Notes under the pieces: generated by a model
What the model was told of the DNA's origin: nothing
The model's input: the letters and a program-made list of their open reading frames with translations, nothing else
Database searches by the model: none
Made by a program: the position numbers and the translations under genes
Shown: positions 28,907 to 38,114 of the stretch, in pieces
Layout of the letters: the number at the start of each line of letters is the position of its first letter
Numbering within the stretch: position 1 is the stretch's first letter
Origin: a bacterium
GTDB taxonomy: Bacteria > SZUA-79 > Acidulodesulfobacterales > Acidulodesulfobacteraceae
Reading direction: 5' to 3'
Length of the DNA: 64,000 nucleotides
Assembly: GCA_021777135.1 (NCBI GenBank)
Contig: JAJYDX010000004.1
Location: forward strand, 62,001-126,000

Positions 28907-30199
28907 ATGAGAAAAAAAAATATTATAGTGGTTGGTCTTCAATGGGGAGATGAAGGTAAAGGCAAGATAGTTGATTTGCTTGCAAAAAATGCTGATATTG
29001 TAGCCCGTTATCAGGGAGGAAATAATGCGGGACACACTGTGGTAAGCGGTGATTTAAGTCTTGTATTCAGGCTCGTTCCTTCTGGAATATTAAACGAGGA
29101 AAAAATTTGTATTCTTGGCAACGGAGTTGTTATAGATCCAATAGTGCTCTTTCAAGAGCTCGAAGATTTAAAAGCAATAGGAATTAATATCAAAGACAGG
29201 TTTTTTATTTCGTATAAGTCGCATATTATAATGCCGTATCATAAAAGGCTTGATATTGCCAGGGAGAGACTGAGAGGCGCAGGCATGATTGGAACTACCG
29301 GAAGGGGAATAGGGCCTGCATACGAAGACAAGGTTGCAAGACTTGGCATAAGAGCCATAGATTTGCTTGACAAGGATTTGCTGTATAAAAAAATTGTGTT
29401 AAGCCTTAAGGAGAAGAACTATCTTTTTAAAAATGTTTTAGGTGAAGATGAATTTAATCCAGATGATTTAATAGAAACATATTTAGATTACGGCAATAAA
29501 ATTAAGGAATTATTAACTGACACTTCAATATTTGTCAACGAACGGCTCGATAAAGGTTTTAATGTTATGCTTGAAGGGGCGCAGGGAACCTTTCTTGACG
29601 TCGACCACGGCACCTATCCTTATGTTACTTCGTCTAATACGGTAGGAGGATCTTCTCTTTCCGGCATAGGCATAGGTCCTACGAAAATAGACGAGGTAAT
29701 AGGTATTACAAAGGCTTATACTACAAGAGTAGGAGAAGGTTATTTCCCTACCGAACTCAAGGGTGAGGAAGGAAGGATAATAAGGGATAAGGGAGAGGAA
29801 TTCGGCTCCGTAACCGGTAGACCAAGAAGATGCGGCTGGTTTGACGTTAACTTAATCAAAGAAGCGGGACGATTAAACGGCGCTACGGGAATAATTGTAA
29901 CAAAACTTGATGTTTTATCAGGATTAGGAAAAATAAAGATATGTACCGGCTATATGTTAAAAGGTTCCGTCATAAACCATCTGCCATTTTCTTTAGCGGA
30001 CTATGATAATGCGGTACCAATTTATGAAGAAATGGAAGGGTGGAGCGGCGATATATCCGGTATAAAATCATTCAAAGACCTACCCGTTAATTCCCAAAAA
30101 TATATTCTTAGAATAGAAGAGCTTACGGGCTTAGGCGTTAATATGCTTTCTATAGGCAAGGATAGGATGCAGACCATAAATTTAAAAAATATTTTTTAG
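28907..30199 (+). CDS. purA: Adenylosuccinate synthetase
   Basis: PurA joins aspartate to IMP using GTP, the first step from IMP to AMP. The 430-residue protein has the P-loop WGDEGKGK at about 13-20, the catalytic aspartate in it, H43 in NNAGHTVV, GTTGRGIGPAYEDK, LEGAQGTFLDVDHGTYPYV, the aspartate loop TTRVGEG and TGRPRRCGWFD. Length is normal. It is part of the long plus-strand series; the methyltransferase gene follows 9 bases later. Confidence 0.98.
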   Translation: MRKKNIIVVGLQWGDEGKGKIVDLLAKNADIVARYQGGNNAGHTVVSGDLSLVFRLVPSGILNEEKICILGNGVVIDPIVLFQELEDLKAIGINIKDRFFISYKSHIIMPYHKRLDIARERLRGAGMIGTTGRGIGPAYEDKVARLGIRAIDLLDKDLLYKKIVLSLKEKNYLFKNVLGEDEFNPDDLIETYLDYGNKIKELLTDTSIFVNERLDKGFNVMLEGAQGTFLDVDHGTYPYVTSSNTVGGSSLSGIGIGPTKIDEVIGITKAYTTRVGEGYFPTELKGEEGRIIRDKGEEFGSVTGRPRRCGWFDVNLIKEAGRLNGATGIIVTKLDVLSGLGKIKICTGYMLKGSVINHLPFSLADYDNAVPIYEEMEGWSGDISGIKSFKDLPVNSQKYILRIEELTGLGVNMLSIGKDRMQTINLKNIF

Positions 30200-30208
30200 G
30201 AAGGTTAA

Positions 30209-31048
30209 TTGTATTGCGGTAAATTTTTTGACACTGCTTTGTCGAAAGACTATGTTTTGAACGTTCGCTATATGGCTTACCAGTCATATTTGACCGCACC
30301 CCACCTATTAAATCAGTTAAATAATTTAAACTACCCATTAGACGGCAAGGTCGTTGCTGATATCGGCACAGGATTAGGAATATTGCCCTGCCTATTGAAA
30401 GATAAAAATACTTCTAAGATTATAGGCATAGACTTAGATAAAGATTTTTTAAAAGCCGCGCGCAGTATAAACCATGCTGAAAATACCGGTTATGTAAATG
30501 CTGACGGTCGCAATATACCAATTAAAAATTCTGTTTTTGACGCAGTTTTTGTAAGATATGTTTTTCAACATATCAATCTATCCGAGATTTTTATTTCCGA
30601 AATTAAAAGAGTAATCAAAGACGGCGGATTATTAGTTATAGTAGATATAGAAGACGATATGAATATATTTTATCCTGATTTGCCGGAAAGTTCTAAAAAA
30701 TTATTTGGAGTTTATTATGAATATCAAAAGTTACGAGGCGGAGACAGGTCTGTTTCCAAAAAATTACCAGGTTTTTTATTATCCCAAGGTTTTAGGGATA
30801 TCAAGATAAAGCCATATACATTTGTTTTTTTTAATAATGAGGCGAAAAGAGCCGATGCTGAAGCATTAAAAAAAGCTTTTTTGCTGGTTCAAAATGAATT
30901 GGAACTTGTAAAAGATGCTCTTTTTTATAATAAATTAATAACGCCGGTAGAATTCCATAAAGGTTTAAACGAGTATTTTAAATTTTTAAATTTGAAAGAC
31001 GATGTGCTAATTTCAAAAACCGAATTTTTGATTACATGTAAAAAGTGA
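30209..31048 (+). CDS. Class I SAM-dependent methyltransferase, substrate unknown
   Basis: The 279-residue protein has a Rossmann-like methyltransferase core: motif I VADIGTGLGI at about 50-59, the acidic residue after strand 2 in IIGIDLD, VNADGRNIPI, FDAVFVRYVFQHI and GGLLVIVDIED. These match methyltransferase type 11 proteins. The start is a TTG five bases after AGGAAGG, the only well-placed site in frame. It lies between purA and an ABC-2 permease in close spacing. The substrate cannot be inferred; a small molecule or lipid is possible. Confidence 0.83.
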   Translation: MYCGKFFDTALSKDYVLNVRYMAYQSYLTAPHLLNQLNNLNYPLDGKVVADIGTGLGILPCLLKDKNTSKIIGIDLDKDFLKAARSINHAENTGYVNADGRNIPIKNSVFDAVFVRYVFQHINLSEIFISEIKRVIKDGGLLVIVDIEDDMNIFYPDLPESSKKLFGVYYEYQKLRGGDRSVSKKLPGFLLSQGFRDIKIKPYTFVFFNNEAKRADAEALKKAFLLVQNELELVKDALFYNKLITPVEFHKGLNEYFKFLNLKDDVLISKTEFLITCKK

Positions 31049-31052
31049 TAAA

Positions 31053-31826
31053 ATGAAAAGCGAATTGCATGCTTTTATTGCGATAACCAACAGGGAAATA
31101 TTAAAATTCATAAGGCAGAAGTCCAGGCTTATTACGGACCTTTCCAGACCAGTAATATGGCTCTTATTTGTTGGTTACGGTATTTCTACTATGGTTAAGA
31201 TTAAAAGCGGTTCGTATATGCAGTTTATTTTCCCCGGAATTCTTGTTATGACAGTTCTTTTCAGATCTATTTTTTCTTCGATATCTATAATTTGGGACAG
31301 GGAATTCGGTATCCTTAAAGAAATACTTGTTTCTCCAGTTTCAAGAAAGACTTTTGTGCTTGCTAAAATTACCTCCGGTGGTATAGTCAGCACCGCCCAA
31401 GCTGTAATAATGCTTATATTTGCGCCGTTTATCGGTATTAAGCTGACATTTACGGTTTTTGTATTATCTGTAGCCGCGCTTTTTTTGATTTCTTCAGCGA
31501 TTACGGCATTCGGTATAGTTATAGCTTCAAAAATGACCTCTTTTGAAGGATTCAACTCTATTATAAATTTAATAGTCCAGCCTATGTTTTTCGTAAGCGG
31601 AGCTCTTTACCCCATAAAGAGGTTTCCGGCTTTTTTAAAAATACTCGCCTATATTAATCCAGTTACCTATTCAGTAGATTTACTCAAATATGTCTTTTTT
31701 TACAATAAAAAAATAAATTTATTCATACCTGAAACCCCAGTTTTGTGGGACTTTATTTTTATTTTATTGTTTTTAGTCCTAATGATTTTTCTTTCTAACT
31801 ATTTTTTTGAAAGAGAAGACGATTAG
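31053..31826 (+). CDS. ABC-2 type transporter permease without adjacent ATPase
   Basis: The 257-residue protein belongs to the ABC-2 export permease family (NodJ/DrrB-like). It has about six membrane segments and the family pattern SRPVIWLLFVGYGIS near the N-terminus, WDREFGILKEILVSPVSR, and MFFVSGALYPIKRFP near residue 190. Such permeases need an ATP-binding partner; none is nearby, although the genes on both sides are in the same direction. The neighbour upstream is a methyltransferase and downstream an alkaline-phosphatase-fold enzyme. The cargo is unknown; a lipid, glycan or drug is typical of the family. Confidence 0.88.
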   Translation: MKSELHAFIAITNREILKFIRQKSRLITDLSRPVIWLLFVGYGISTMVKIKSGSYMQFIFPGILVMTVLFRSIFSSISIIWDREFGILKEILVSPVSRKTFVLAKITSGGIVSTAQAVIMLIFAPFIGIKLTFTVFVLSVAALFLISSAITAFGIVIASKMTSFEGFNSIINLIVQPMFFVSGALYPIKRFPAFLKILAYINPVTYSVDLLKYVFFYNKKINLFIPETPVLWDFIFILLFLVLMIFLSNYFFEREDD

Positions 31827-31830
31827 AAAT

Positions 31831-33513
31831 ATGAAAATAAGTTTTTTAAATATTTTTAAAAAATCTATAAGAAAAATAAAAGTAAATAAACCTTTAGAAA
31901 AAAAAGGCTTTGTAATATTTCAGATAGACGGTCTTTCTTATGAGGCTTTAAAAAAGGCATTATCGCTTGATTTGATGCCTCATTTAAAAAAAATTATCAG
32001 GTCTGATAAATATTTTTTAAAAAAATATTTTACAGGTGTTCCAAGCGATACCCCATTTTTTCAAGCAGGACTTTTATACGGCAACAATGATAATATTCCT
32101 GGATTCAGATGGATAGAAAGAAAAACTGGAGAAGAGATTATATTTAAAAAACCCGAAAGTGCCGGACACATCGAAGAACTTTTAGCGAATAAGAACGGCG
32201 GTCTTTTAAAAGGCGGTTCCAGTTATGTTAATTTATTCTCTGGAGGGGCATCGCGTTCTACATTTACGCTTTCTACTTTTTCGATACGATATTTGTTTAA
32301 AAAAAAGGTAAGGCATTTCGATATTTTTATAGTTTTTGCTTTCCATATTTTTACTTTTTTAAAAACCTTTTTTTATGTTTTTTTCGAGGCTTTATTCGAA
32401 ATATGGGAAAGAGTAACGGATATTATTAAAAACAGAAATGTACGCCCGGAAGGATTTTTCCCTTTTGCCAGGGCAATGTCTAATGTTATATTTAAAGAAA
32501 TAGAAACATTAGGTGCCATAATGGATATATCAAGGGGCGTTCCATCTATTTATCTTGATTATATTGGTTACGACGAGCTTTCTCACCATAGGGGTCCATA
32601 TTCTTTTAGCGCTCTTAGGACATTAAAGGCTATAGACAAAAAAATATTTCATATATATAAAGCTATGCTTAAAGCAGAAAGAAAATATGACTTTTTTATC
32701 ATATCGGATCACGGACACACCCCTTCAGTTCCTTTTTCTAAATTAAACGAAAATAAAATGCTTAGTTCTGTAATCCGAGATTGTCTTAATGATACGGATT
32801 TTGAAATTTACGAGTTCGATACCGGCTATAACGCAGTTTTTAAAAGATTATTTTTGTATATCGGCGATTTTTTTAAAAAAGGAACCTGCAATAAAATTTT
32901 TAATAAGTTTACCGGCAGAATTGAATCAAAGAAAGGGCATAAGGAGCAGGAAGAAAAATTTGATTGGAATTCGGATAAACTAATTTATATTATGGATTCC
33001 GGACCGATGGTAAATATTTACTTTTCAGGAAATTCCCGCCGAATGTTAGTCGAAGAAGTAGAAGAAAGATTCAAAGGGTTAATCGCAATGCTTGCAGACA
33101 CAAAAGGCGTGGGTTTTATAGCCGGTGTAGATAGCAGTGGAAAAACGGTTATTTACGATAATATCGATAAAAAATTTTACGGTTTGTTATATTATCTAGA
33201 TAACAGTAAAAATATATGTCCGACTATTAAGCATATTATTGAAAATTATAAAAATGAAGACGAAAGAAATGCAGCATTAATCTCCTTGCAAATTTTTTCA
33301 GAATTTGAAAATTCTGGAGATTTGATATTATTCGGTGAATATAACGGTATTAGCATAGTTAACTTTGAAAACCAGATGGGTGCCCACGGAGGTATAGGCG
33401 GAGAGCAGAATAACCCGTTTGCAGTATGGGGCAAAAACGTTTTGCTTGATTTTGAAAAAGTTAATAATTCTTGTAAAATTTATGAATTTTTGTATAATAA
33501 TTACGTAAAGTAA
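31831..33513 (+). CDS. Alkaline phosphatase superfamily (type I phosphodiesterase-like) protein
   Basis: The ATG at 31831 gives 560 residues; a TTG eight codons upstream inside the permease gene is less likely. Metal-site motifs of the alkaline phosphatase/nucleotide pyrophosphatase fold are visible: FQIDGLSYEALKKA, the nucleophile region GVPSDTPFFQAGLLYG with a threonine or serine, DYIGYDELSHHRGP, ISDHGHTP and a final histidine in GAHGGIGGEQN. A hydrophobic stretch at about 160-190 (rich in F) suggests membrane association. The substrate is unknown; it may hydrolyse a phosphodiester or transfer a phospho-headgroup. Confidence 0.82.
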   Translation: MKISFLNIFKKSIRKIKVNKPLEKKGFVIFQIDGLSYEALKKALSLDLMPHLKKIIRSDKYFLKKYFTGVPSDTPFFQAGLLYGNNDNIPGFRWIERKTGEEIIFKKPESAGHIEELLANKNGGLLKGGSSYVNLFSGGASRSTFTLSTFSIRYLFKKKVRHFDIFIVFAFHIFTFLKTFFYVFFEALFEIWERVTDIIKNRNVRPEGFFPFARAMSNVIFKEIETLGAIMDISRGVPSIYLDYIGYDELSHHRGPYSFSALRTLKAIDKKIFHIYKAMLKAERKYDFFIISDHGHTPSVPFSKLNENKMLSSVIRDCLNDTDFEIYEFDTGYNAVFKRLFLYIGDFFKKGTCNKIFNKFTGRIESKKGHKEQEEKFDWNSDKLIYIMDSGPMVNIYFSGNSRRMLVEEVEERFKGLIAMLADTKGVGFIAGVDSSGKTVIYDNIDKKFYGLLYYLDNSKNICPTIKHIIENYKNEDERNAALISLQIFSEFENSGDLILFGEYNGISIVNFENQMGAHGGIGGEQNNPFAVWGKNVLLDFEKVNNSCKIYEFLYNNYVK

Positions 33514-33553
33514 ATTTTTATTCAAAATAAAAATCGGTTTAAATTTATAATAT

Positions 33554-34639
33554 ATGTCGGAATTAAGGCAGGACCCTACTACAAGGGAATGGGTTATTAT
33601 TGCCACTGAAAGGAGGCGAAGGCCCCACGAGTTCGGCACTGATTTTTCTAGCAAAAAAGACGGACCCGAAAATCTTCAGGAATATTCGAATGACTGTCCG
33701 TTTTGTTCCGGAAACGAACATTTCTCGCCTCATGAAACGGCATCATATAGAACTTTCGGAACAAATCCAAATTCTAAGGGTTGGTGGGTCAGAGTAATTC
33801 CTAATAAGTTTCCCGCGCTATCCCTTGATTTTGAAGAAAATGTGCATGCGTATGAGGGATTAAAAGCGGTTAATACAGATTTTTCCGGATATTTTTTTCC
33901 AAGGGCTACGGAAGTTTTTAGAACAAAACCGGGGATTGGCGCTCATGAAGTAGTAATAGACACTCCGAAACACAATGAGCAGCTGCCCTTTTTTTCAGAC
34001 AAACAGGTAGAAGAACTTTTTTTGATGTACAGAGAAAGATATTTGAATTTACGGATAAATCCAAAGTTTAAGTATATTATAATATTTAAAAATAGCGGCG
34101 CCAACGCAGGAACTTCAATAGTCCACTCGCATTCGCAGATTATAGCGACCCCCATAATCCCGCTTACCTTGAGAAACAATATTTCTCAGGCGAGATTTTA
34201 TTACGACGAGGTCGGCAGATGTATATTCTGCGATATGATACAGGGTGAAATCGTGGACGGAAGAAGAATTATAATGCAAACAGAAGACTTTATAGTTTTC
34301 CATCCATTCGCTTCCACGAGCCCGTTTGAAACATGGATAATGCCATTGTCACATGAACCCTGTTTTTCAAATATATCAATAGATAGAATAAAAGCTCTTT
34401 CTATTATAGCTAAAAAGATTCTTAAGGGAATGTACGACGCACTGGGAGACCCCGACTATAATTTTGTATTTAATAATCCGCCTATAGCCGATGAAAAGGA
34501 GGATTATTATCACTGGAGTTTGAGAATTATTCCAAGACTAACCATGAAAGCAGGTTTTGAGATAGGTACCGGTATGTCTATAAATACCGCGATTCCCGAA
34601 GAGACTGCTGAATTTATGAGAGGATTTCTAAAATTTTAA
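33554..34639 (+). CDS. galT: Galactose-1-phosphate uridylyltransferase family protein
   Basis: GalT exchanges UMP between UDP-glucose and galactose 1-phosphate; it is a HIT-superfamily nucleotidyl transferase. The 361-residue protein has the zinc site C48-P-F-C51, NKFPAL, and the catalytic H191-S-H193-S-Q195 motif with H193 as the likely nucleophile. A second zinc or structural cysteine pair occurs in CIFCDM. GalE and GalK are not nearby, and bacterial relatives may act on other sugar phosphates. It is followed by a HAD phosphatase that overlaps its end. Confidence 0.88.
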   Translation: MSELRQDPTTREWVIIATERRRRPHEFGTDFSSKKDGPENLQEYSNDCPFCSGNEHFSPHETASYRTFGTNPNSKGWWVRVIPNKFPALSLDFEENVHAYEGLKAVNTDFSGYFFPRATEVFRTKPGIGAHEVVIDTPKHNEQLPFFSDKQVEELFLMYRERYLNLRINPKFKYIIIFKNSGANAGTSIVHSHSQIIATPIIPLTLRNNISQARFYYDEVGRCIFCDMIQGEIVDGRRIIMQTEDFIVFHPFASTSPFETWIMPLSHEPCFSNISIDRIKALSIIAKKILKGMYDALGDPDYNFVFNNPPIADEKEDYYHWSLRIIPRLTMKAGFEIGTGMSINTAIPEETAEFMRGFLKF

Positions 34640-35298
34640 AACAATACGATTCTATAATTTTTGATTTAGACGGAACGTTAATAGATTCATTTGAGGCTAT
34701 TAACGATGCTTTCGATGCCGTGTTTTCAAAATTTCAAGGCAGGGAATTGACCTTAGAAGAGTCTAATTCTTATGTGGGCGTCCCTCTCGAAGGGCTTCTA
34801 GGAAAGCTTTTTGGAAAAGAAAATGAAGACGAGGCAATAACTATTTTTAGAAACAGGTATAAAGAGGTATGTTTCGAGAAAACATTTTTAATTAAAGGCG
34901 CCAAAGAACTTCTTCTACTTCTCAAAGATGAAAAAAAATCTTTAAGTGTTGCGACGAATAAAACTGGTTCGATATCAAGAAAATTATTGGAACACTTGGG
35001 TATTTCCGAATTTTTTGGTTGTGTTTACGGCGTGTTTGATGGACTGGAAGGAAAACCTTCCCCTGAAATGATAGATAAAATAGTCGAGAAAACGGCTATA
35101 CCTAAAACATCTACAATATTAATTGGCGATTCCCCCATAGATATAATGACCGCTAAAAATGCAGGTATCCATATTTGCAGCGTAGCTTCAGGCAACCATA
35201 CGTTTGAAGAATTAGAAAAATATAACCCCGACTATCTTTATACCGCCATATCAGAATTAAGCCTTGCTAACACATATTGCGGAGATAAAAATGATTAA
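34633..35298 (+). CDS. HAD-family phosphatase (Gph-like) with a non-canonical start codon
   Basis: The protein is a HAD hydrolase with the nucleophile motif IIFDLDGTLIDS, a threonine motif in SVATNKTGS, LEGKPSPEM, and the acidic motif ILIGDSPIDIMTA, like phosphoglycolate or other sugar-phosphate phosphatases. The catalytic DLDGT lies at 34663-34677, but the first in-frame ATG, GTG or TTG is GTG at 34720, after it. The frame is open from a TGA at 34609. The best start is ATT at 34633, eight bases after GAGAGGA, giving 221 residues and a 7-base overlap with galT. ATA or other weak codons are alternatives. Confidence 0.8.
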   Translation: MLKQYDSIIFDLDGTLIDSFEAINDAFDAVFSKFQGRELTLEESNSYVGVPLEGLLGKLFGKENEDEAITIFRNRYKEVCFEKTFLIKGAKELLLLLKDEKKSLSVATNKTGSISRKLLEHLGISEFFGCVYGVFDGLEGKPSPEMIDKIVEKTAIPKTSTILIGDSPIDIMTAKNAGIHICSVASGNHTFEELEKYNPDYLYTAISELSLANTYCGDKND

Positions 35299-36175
35299 AA
35301 TCGGAGAAATAAATTATCTTAACGTGTATCCGATTTATTATTATTTAAAAAAGGCGCTTAAAAAGGATAATAATATAAATTTTATGAATTTTTCTTCCGG
35401 TAGTCCGGCTTTTTTAAACGGTGAGTTAGAAGCCAGACATATAGATATAAGTCCATCGTCAGCGTTTTATTATATTTTAAATTATAAACGTTCCTATATA
35501 TTTCCCAACCTGTCAATAAGTTCTAAAAAAAAAGTTAAAAGCATTTATCTTTTCTCACCGAAGCCGATTGAAAATTTTAATGAAAACGAAACAATATATA
35601 TTACCCCGGAAACTTTTACGTCCATAAATTTACTTAAAGTTATACTGGTTGAAATATATAAAATGGATTTAAATAAAATAAAATTTTCGGTTTTAAAGTC
35701 CAACGATAAATTAGAGCTCGAACTTGGTTCTGCGGCAGGCGAAGAATCGATAAAACAGGGAATTTTTTTACATATAGGAAATAATGCTTTAAAGCTTATA
35801 AAGAATGTGCCAAGCGGTCACTTTGCTTATGATTTGGCTGATATATGGTACAGATATACCGGTTATCCTTTTGTTTTCGCACTTTTTATTATAAACAAAG
35901 AATCTTACGATAAAAATAAGAATGAATTTGATATCTTATACAAATTTCTTATAGAATCAAAAAAAACGGCTGTTTCTGGTTTTAGAGAGGCAGCCTTGTC
36001 TATACTGGCATCAGATGAATACAAATTTATATCTTATGAAGAACTGATGGACTACTGGACGGAATGCTTGAGTTTCGATTTTGGGGAAAAAGAGATTAAA
36101 GGATTTAATATTTATTCGGAATTATTATATAAAAATCAGTTAATATCTTCCCTTCCAGAACTTAATTTTGTTTAA
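35291..36175 (+). CDS. mqnA: Chorismate dehydratase of the futalosine menaquinone pathway
   Basis: MqnA dehydrates chorismate to 3-[(1-carboxyvinyl)oxy]benzoate, the first committed step of the futalosine route to menaquinone. The ATG at 35291, with GGAG upstream, gives 294 residues. It has the periplasmic-binding-protein-like fold of the family: INYLNVYPIYYYL, SPSSAFYYIL, FLHIGNNALK and DLADIWYRYTGYPFVFALF. Its presence indicates menaquinone respiration. It overlaps the HAD gene by 8 bases and converges with the histidine kinase with a 14-base coding overlap. Confidence 0.9.
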   Translation: MIKIGEINYLNVYPIYYYLKKALKKDNNINFMNFSSGSPAFLNGELEARHIDISPSSAFYYILNYKRSYIFPNLSISSKKKVKSIYLFSPKPIENFNENETIYITPETFTSINLLKVILVEIYKMDLNKIKFSVLKSNDKLELELGSAAGEESIKQGIFLHIGNNALKLIKNVPSGHFAYDLADIWYRYTGYPFVFALFIINKESYDKNKNEFDILYKFLIESKKTAVSGFREAALSILASDEYKFISYEELMDYWTECLSFDFGEKEIKGFNIYSELLYKNQLISSLPELNFV

Positions 36176-37424
36176 AATCAATTTTTGCTTCGGGTATCAT
36201 AAAAGAAAATTTAAACCCTCCCCCTAAACTGCTTTTAATTATTGCCTTTCCTTGAAGAAGCTTTAAAGTATGTTTTACTATTGCAAGTCCTAATCCTGTT
36301 CCTTTATGAACGTCGCTATGCGAACTGTCCACTCTGAAAAATCTTTCCCCTAGCCTTAAAAGATTAGTGTAGTTTACTCCTTTGCCGTCATCTTCTATAG
36401 AAAATAAGAAAAATTTGCCATAGTTTTCCTTAAGATGAGGATTATCCCATAACACTGAAGTTCCTTCCTGATCTGGTATAAAATTATCGAAGCTCCAAGA
36501 GTCGGCAATATACCCCTCAAGTTTGATGATTCCGCCTTTATCAGTATATTTAACGGCATTTTGTATTAAATTAGTAATAATCTGATTAACTTTTACGGGA
36601 TCTGAAATAAACGTGACATCGGTAATATTATTAATTACGGTCAGATTTTTTGCATTTATTTCTTTTTCAAATAAAACCAATGAATCTTCTATATCTAATT
36701 TAATGTTCGTTTTTTCATATTTTACTCTGGATTTTTCAGTTTCAATATTAGTCAGTGTTATTAAATCGTCAATTAAAGAATTAAGTCTTTTTGCGTGGTG
36801 GTCTATTATATCAATAAACTTAATTCTGACTTCAGGATTATCGATAGCACCGTTTTTTAATGTTTCGGTAAAACCGGTTATTGCCGTTATCGGTGTTTTT
36901 AATTCATGGGATATGTTTTGAATGAATGCGGTCCGCATATTTTCTATTTTTTGAAGATAAGTTATATCCCTTGTAATAATTGCATATTCATTAAAGGGTT
37001 CTATTTTTAATACGATGCAGTAAATTATCTTTTCCTCAGCTTTGTCATAGTATGAAATTTTTTTTTCTATAAACTTAAAATTTATGTCGGAAACTGCATG
37101 CTCTATTAAAGAATTGAGTTCTAAATTTCTAGTTAATAAGTCGAATTCTTTAATATTGGATAAAATTTTCACGGCCCTTATATTCTTATTGAAAGCTGCG
37201 TTAACAAATAGAATATTTTTTTCGCCGTCGATTATTACCAGTCCGTCCGTTATATTATTTAATATGTATAAATATTTTTCAATTTCATCCTCATATTTTT
37301 TAAATTTATTTTTAGCAAAAAATATTTGTATGTTTTTATATAAAAAGATATACAAAAAAAATAAAAATAATGATAATATTAGAGTAATTAAGATATAAAA
37401 TATGAGCGGAAAAGAATATTTCAT
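36162..37424 (-). CDS. Membrane histidine kinase (PhoR-like)
   Basis: The likely start at 37424 gives 420 residues starting MKYSFPLIFYILI; an upstream extension rich in aromatic residues is less likely. One or two membrane segments occur at about 5-35, then a PAS-like sensor region (about 50-160). The HisKA domain carries H173 in NISHELKTPITAITGF, and the HATPase domain carries N box NLIQNAVKYT, DDGKGV and GTGLGLAIVKH. The order fits PhoR-type phosphate-sensing kinases, but no response regulator is adjacent, so it is an orphan here. It overlaps mqnA tail to tail. Confidence 0.9.
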   Translation of the reverse strand: MKYSFPLIFYILITLILSLFLFFLYIFLYKNIQIFFAKNKFKKYEDEIEKYLYILNNITDGLVIIDGEKNILFVNAAFNKNIRAVKILSNIKEFDLLTRNLELNSLIEHAVSDINFKFIEKKISYYDKAEEKIIYCIVLKIEPFNEYAIITRDITYLQKIENMRTAFIQNISHELKTPITAITGFTETLKNGAIDNPEVRIKFIDIIDHHAKRLNSLIDDLITLTNIETEKSRVKYEKTNIKLDIEDSLVLFEKEINAKNLTVINNITDVTFISDPVKVNQIITNLIQNAVKYTDKGGIIKLEGYIADSWSFDNFIPDQEGTSVLWDNPHLKENYGKFFLFSIEDDGKGVNYTNLLRLGERFFRVDSSHSDVHKGTGLGLAIVKHTLKLLQGKAIIKSSLGGGFKFSFMIPEAKIDFKQN

Positions 37425-37478
37425 AACCTGAATTTTATAACTTTTAAGACATATTGTAAAATAATTTCTGTTAAAATA

Positions 37479-38108
37479 ATGAAAAAAAAAGTAATTAATA
37501 TACAAGTATATATTTTTTTGATTTTTTTATCATATTTTACGATTTTATTCCTATCCGCCGTAAATTCTCATGGATTCTTAGCAGATGAGGTAGCCGCTTC
37601 CGTAGATAACACGCCGATTACTTTGAATGAGCTTTATTTTTTATATAATTTCAATATGATAAATCATTTGAAATATCGTAAAATTAATCAAACCGTAAAC
37701 AATACAGAATTACGGCAGACCCTTAATTTTTATATAAACAGGATGTTGATTCTAAATCAGGAAAAAAAAACAGGAGGAACAAAGGTATCGGAAAGCAGCA
37801 TTAATTTATTAACAGCAGATTTTAAAAAGAAATTTAAATTTCTCCATAAAAGAACCAGTTTTAATTTATTTCTGGAAATGTTTGGTTTAAACGAAATAGA
37901 TTTCCGCGCTTTCGCAGAAAACATTCTTATTGAAAAAATTTTTATTAATGAGCGTCTTAGTTTTTTTATGCTGACTTTAGAGAATAGGGAAAAAATTTCG
38001 ACTAACGCAAAACAAAAGCGCAATAAGGAATTATCTCTTGAACTTAGAAACCTGCTTTTGAAGCTTAAAAGTAATGCCAAAATTCAAATAAACAATAATT
38101 TTAATTAA
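37479..38108 (+). CDS. SurA N-terminal-like periplasmic protein lacking a prolyl isomerase domain
   Basis: The 209-residue protein has a signal peptide (about 1-35) and then EVAASVDNTPITLNELYFLY, the start typical of SurA/PpiC-type chaperone domains. A helical region follows (LNFYINRMLILNQEKK, FLEMFGLNEIDFRAFAENILIEKIF). No parvulin-type isomerase domain is present and the protein ends about residue 209, whereas SurA has about 430. It may be a trimmed periplasmic chaperone for outer membrane proteins. It is divergent from the kinase gene with a 54-base gap and is followed 6 bases later by queD. Confidence 0.78.
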   Translation: MKKKVINIQVYIFLIFLSYFTILFLSAVNSHGFLADEVAASVDNTPITLNELYFLYNFNMINHLKYRKINQTVNNTELRQTLNFYINRMLILNQEKKTGGTKVSESSINLLTADFKKKFKFLHKRTSFNLFLEMFGLNEIDFRAFAENILIEKIFINERLSFFMLTLENREKISTNAKQKRNKELSLELRNLLLKLKSNAKIQINNNFN

Positions 38109-38114
38109 ACAAAC

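Noticed and set aside
34630-34640. Programmed -1 frameshift joining GalT to the HAD phosphatase
   Set aside because: The run A-AAA-TTT does not fit the slippery heptamer rule (the YYY part is not uniform) and no downstream structure is evident; a separate weak start is simpler.
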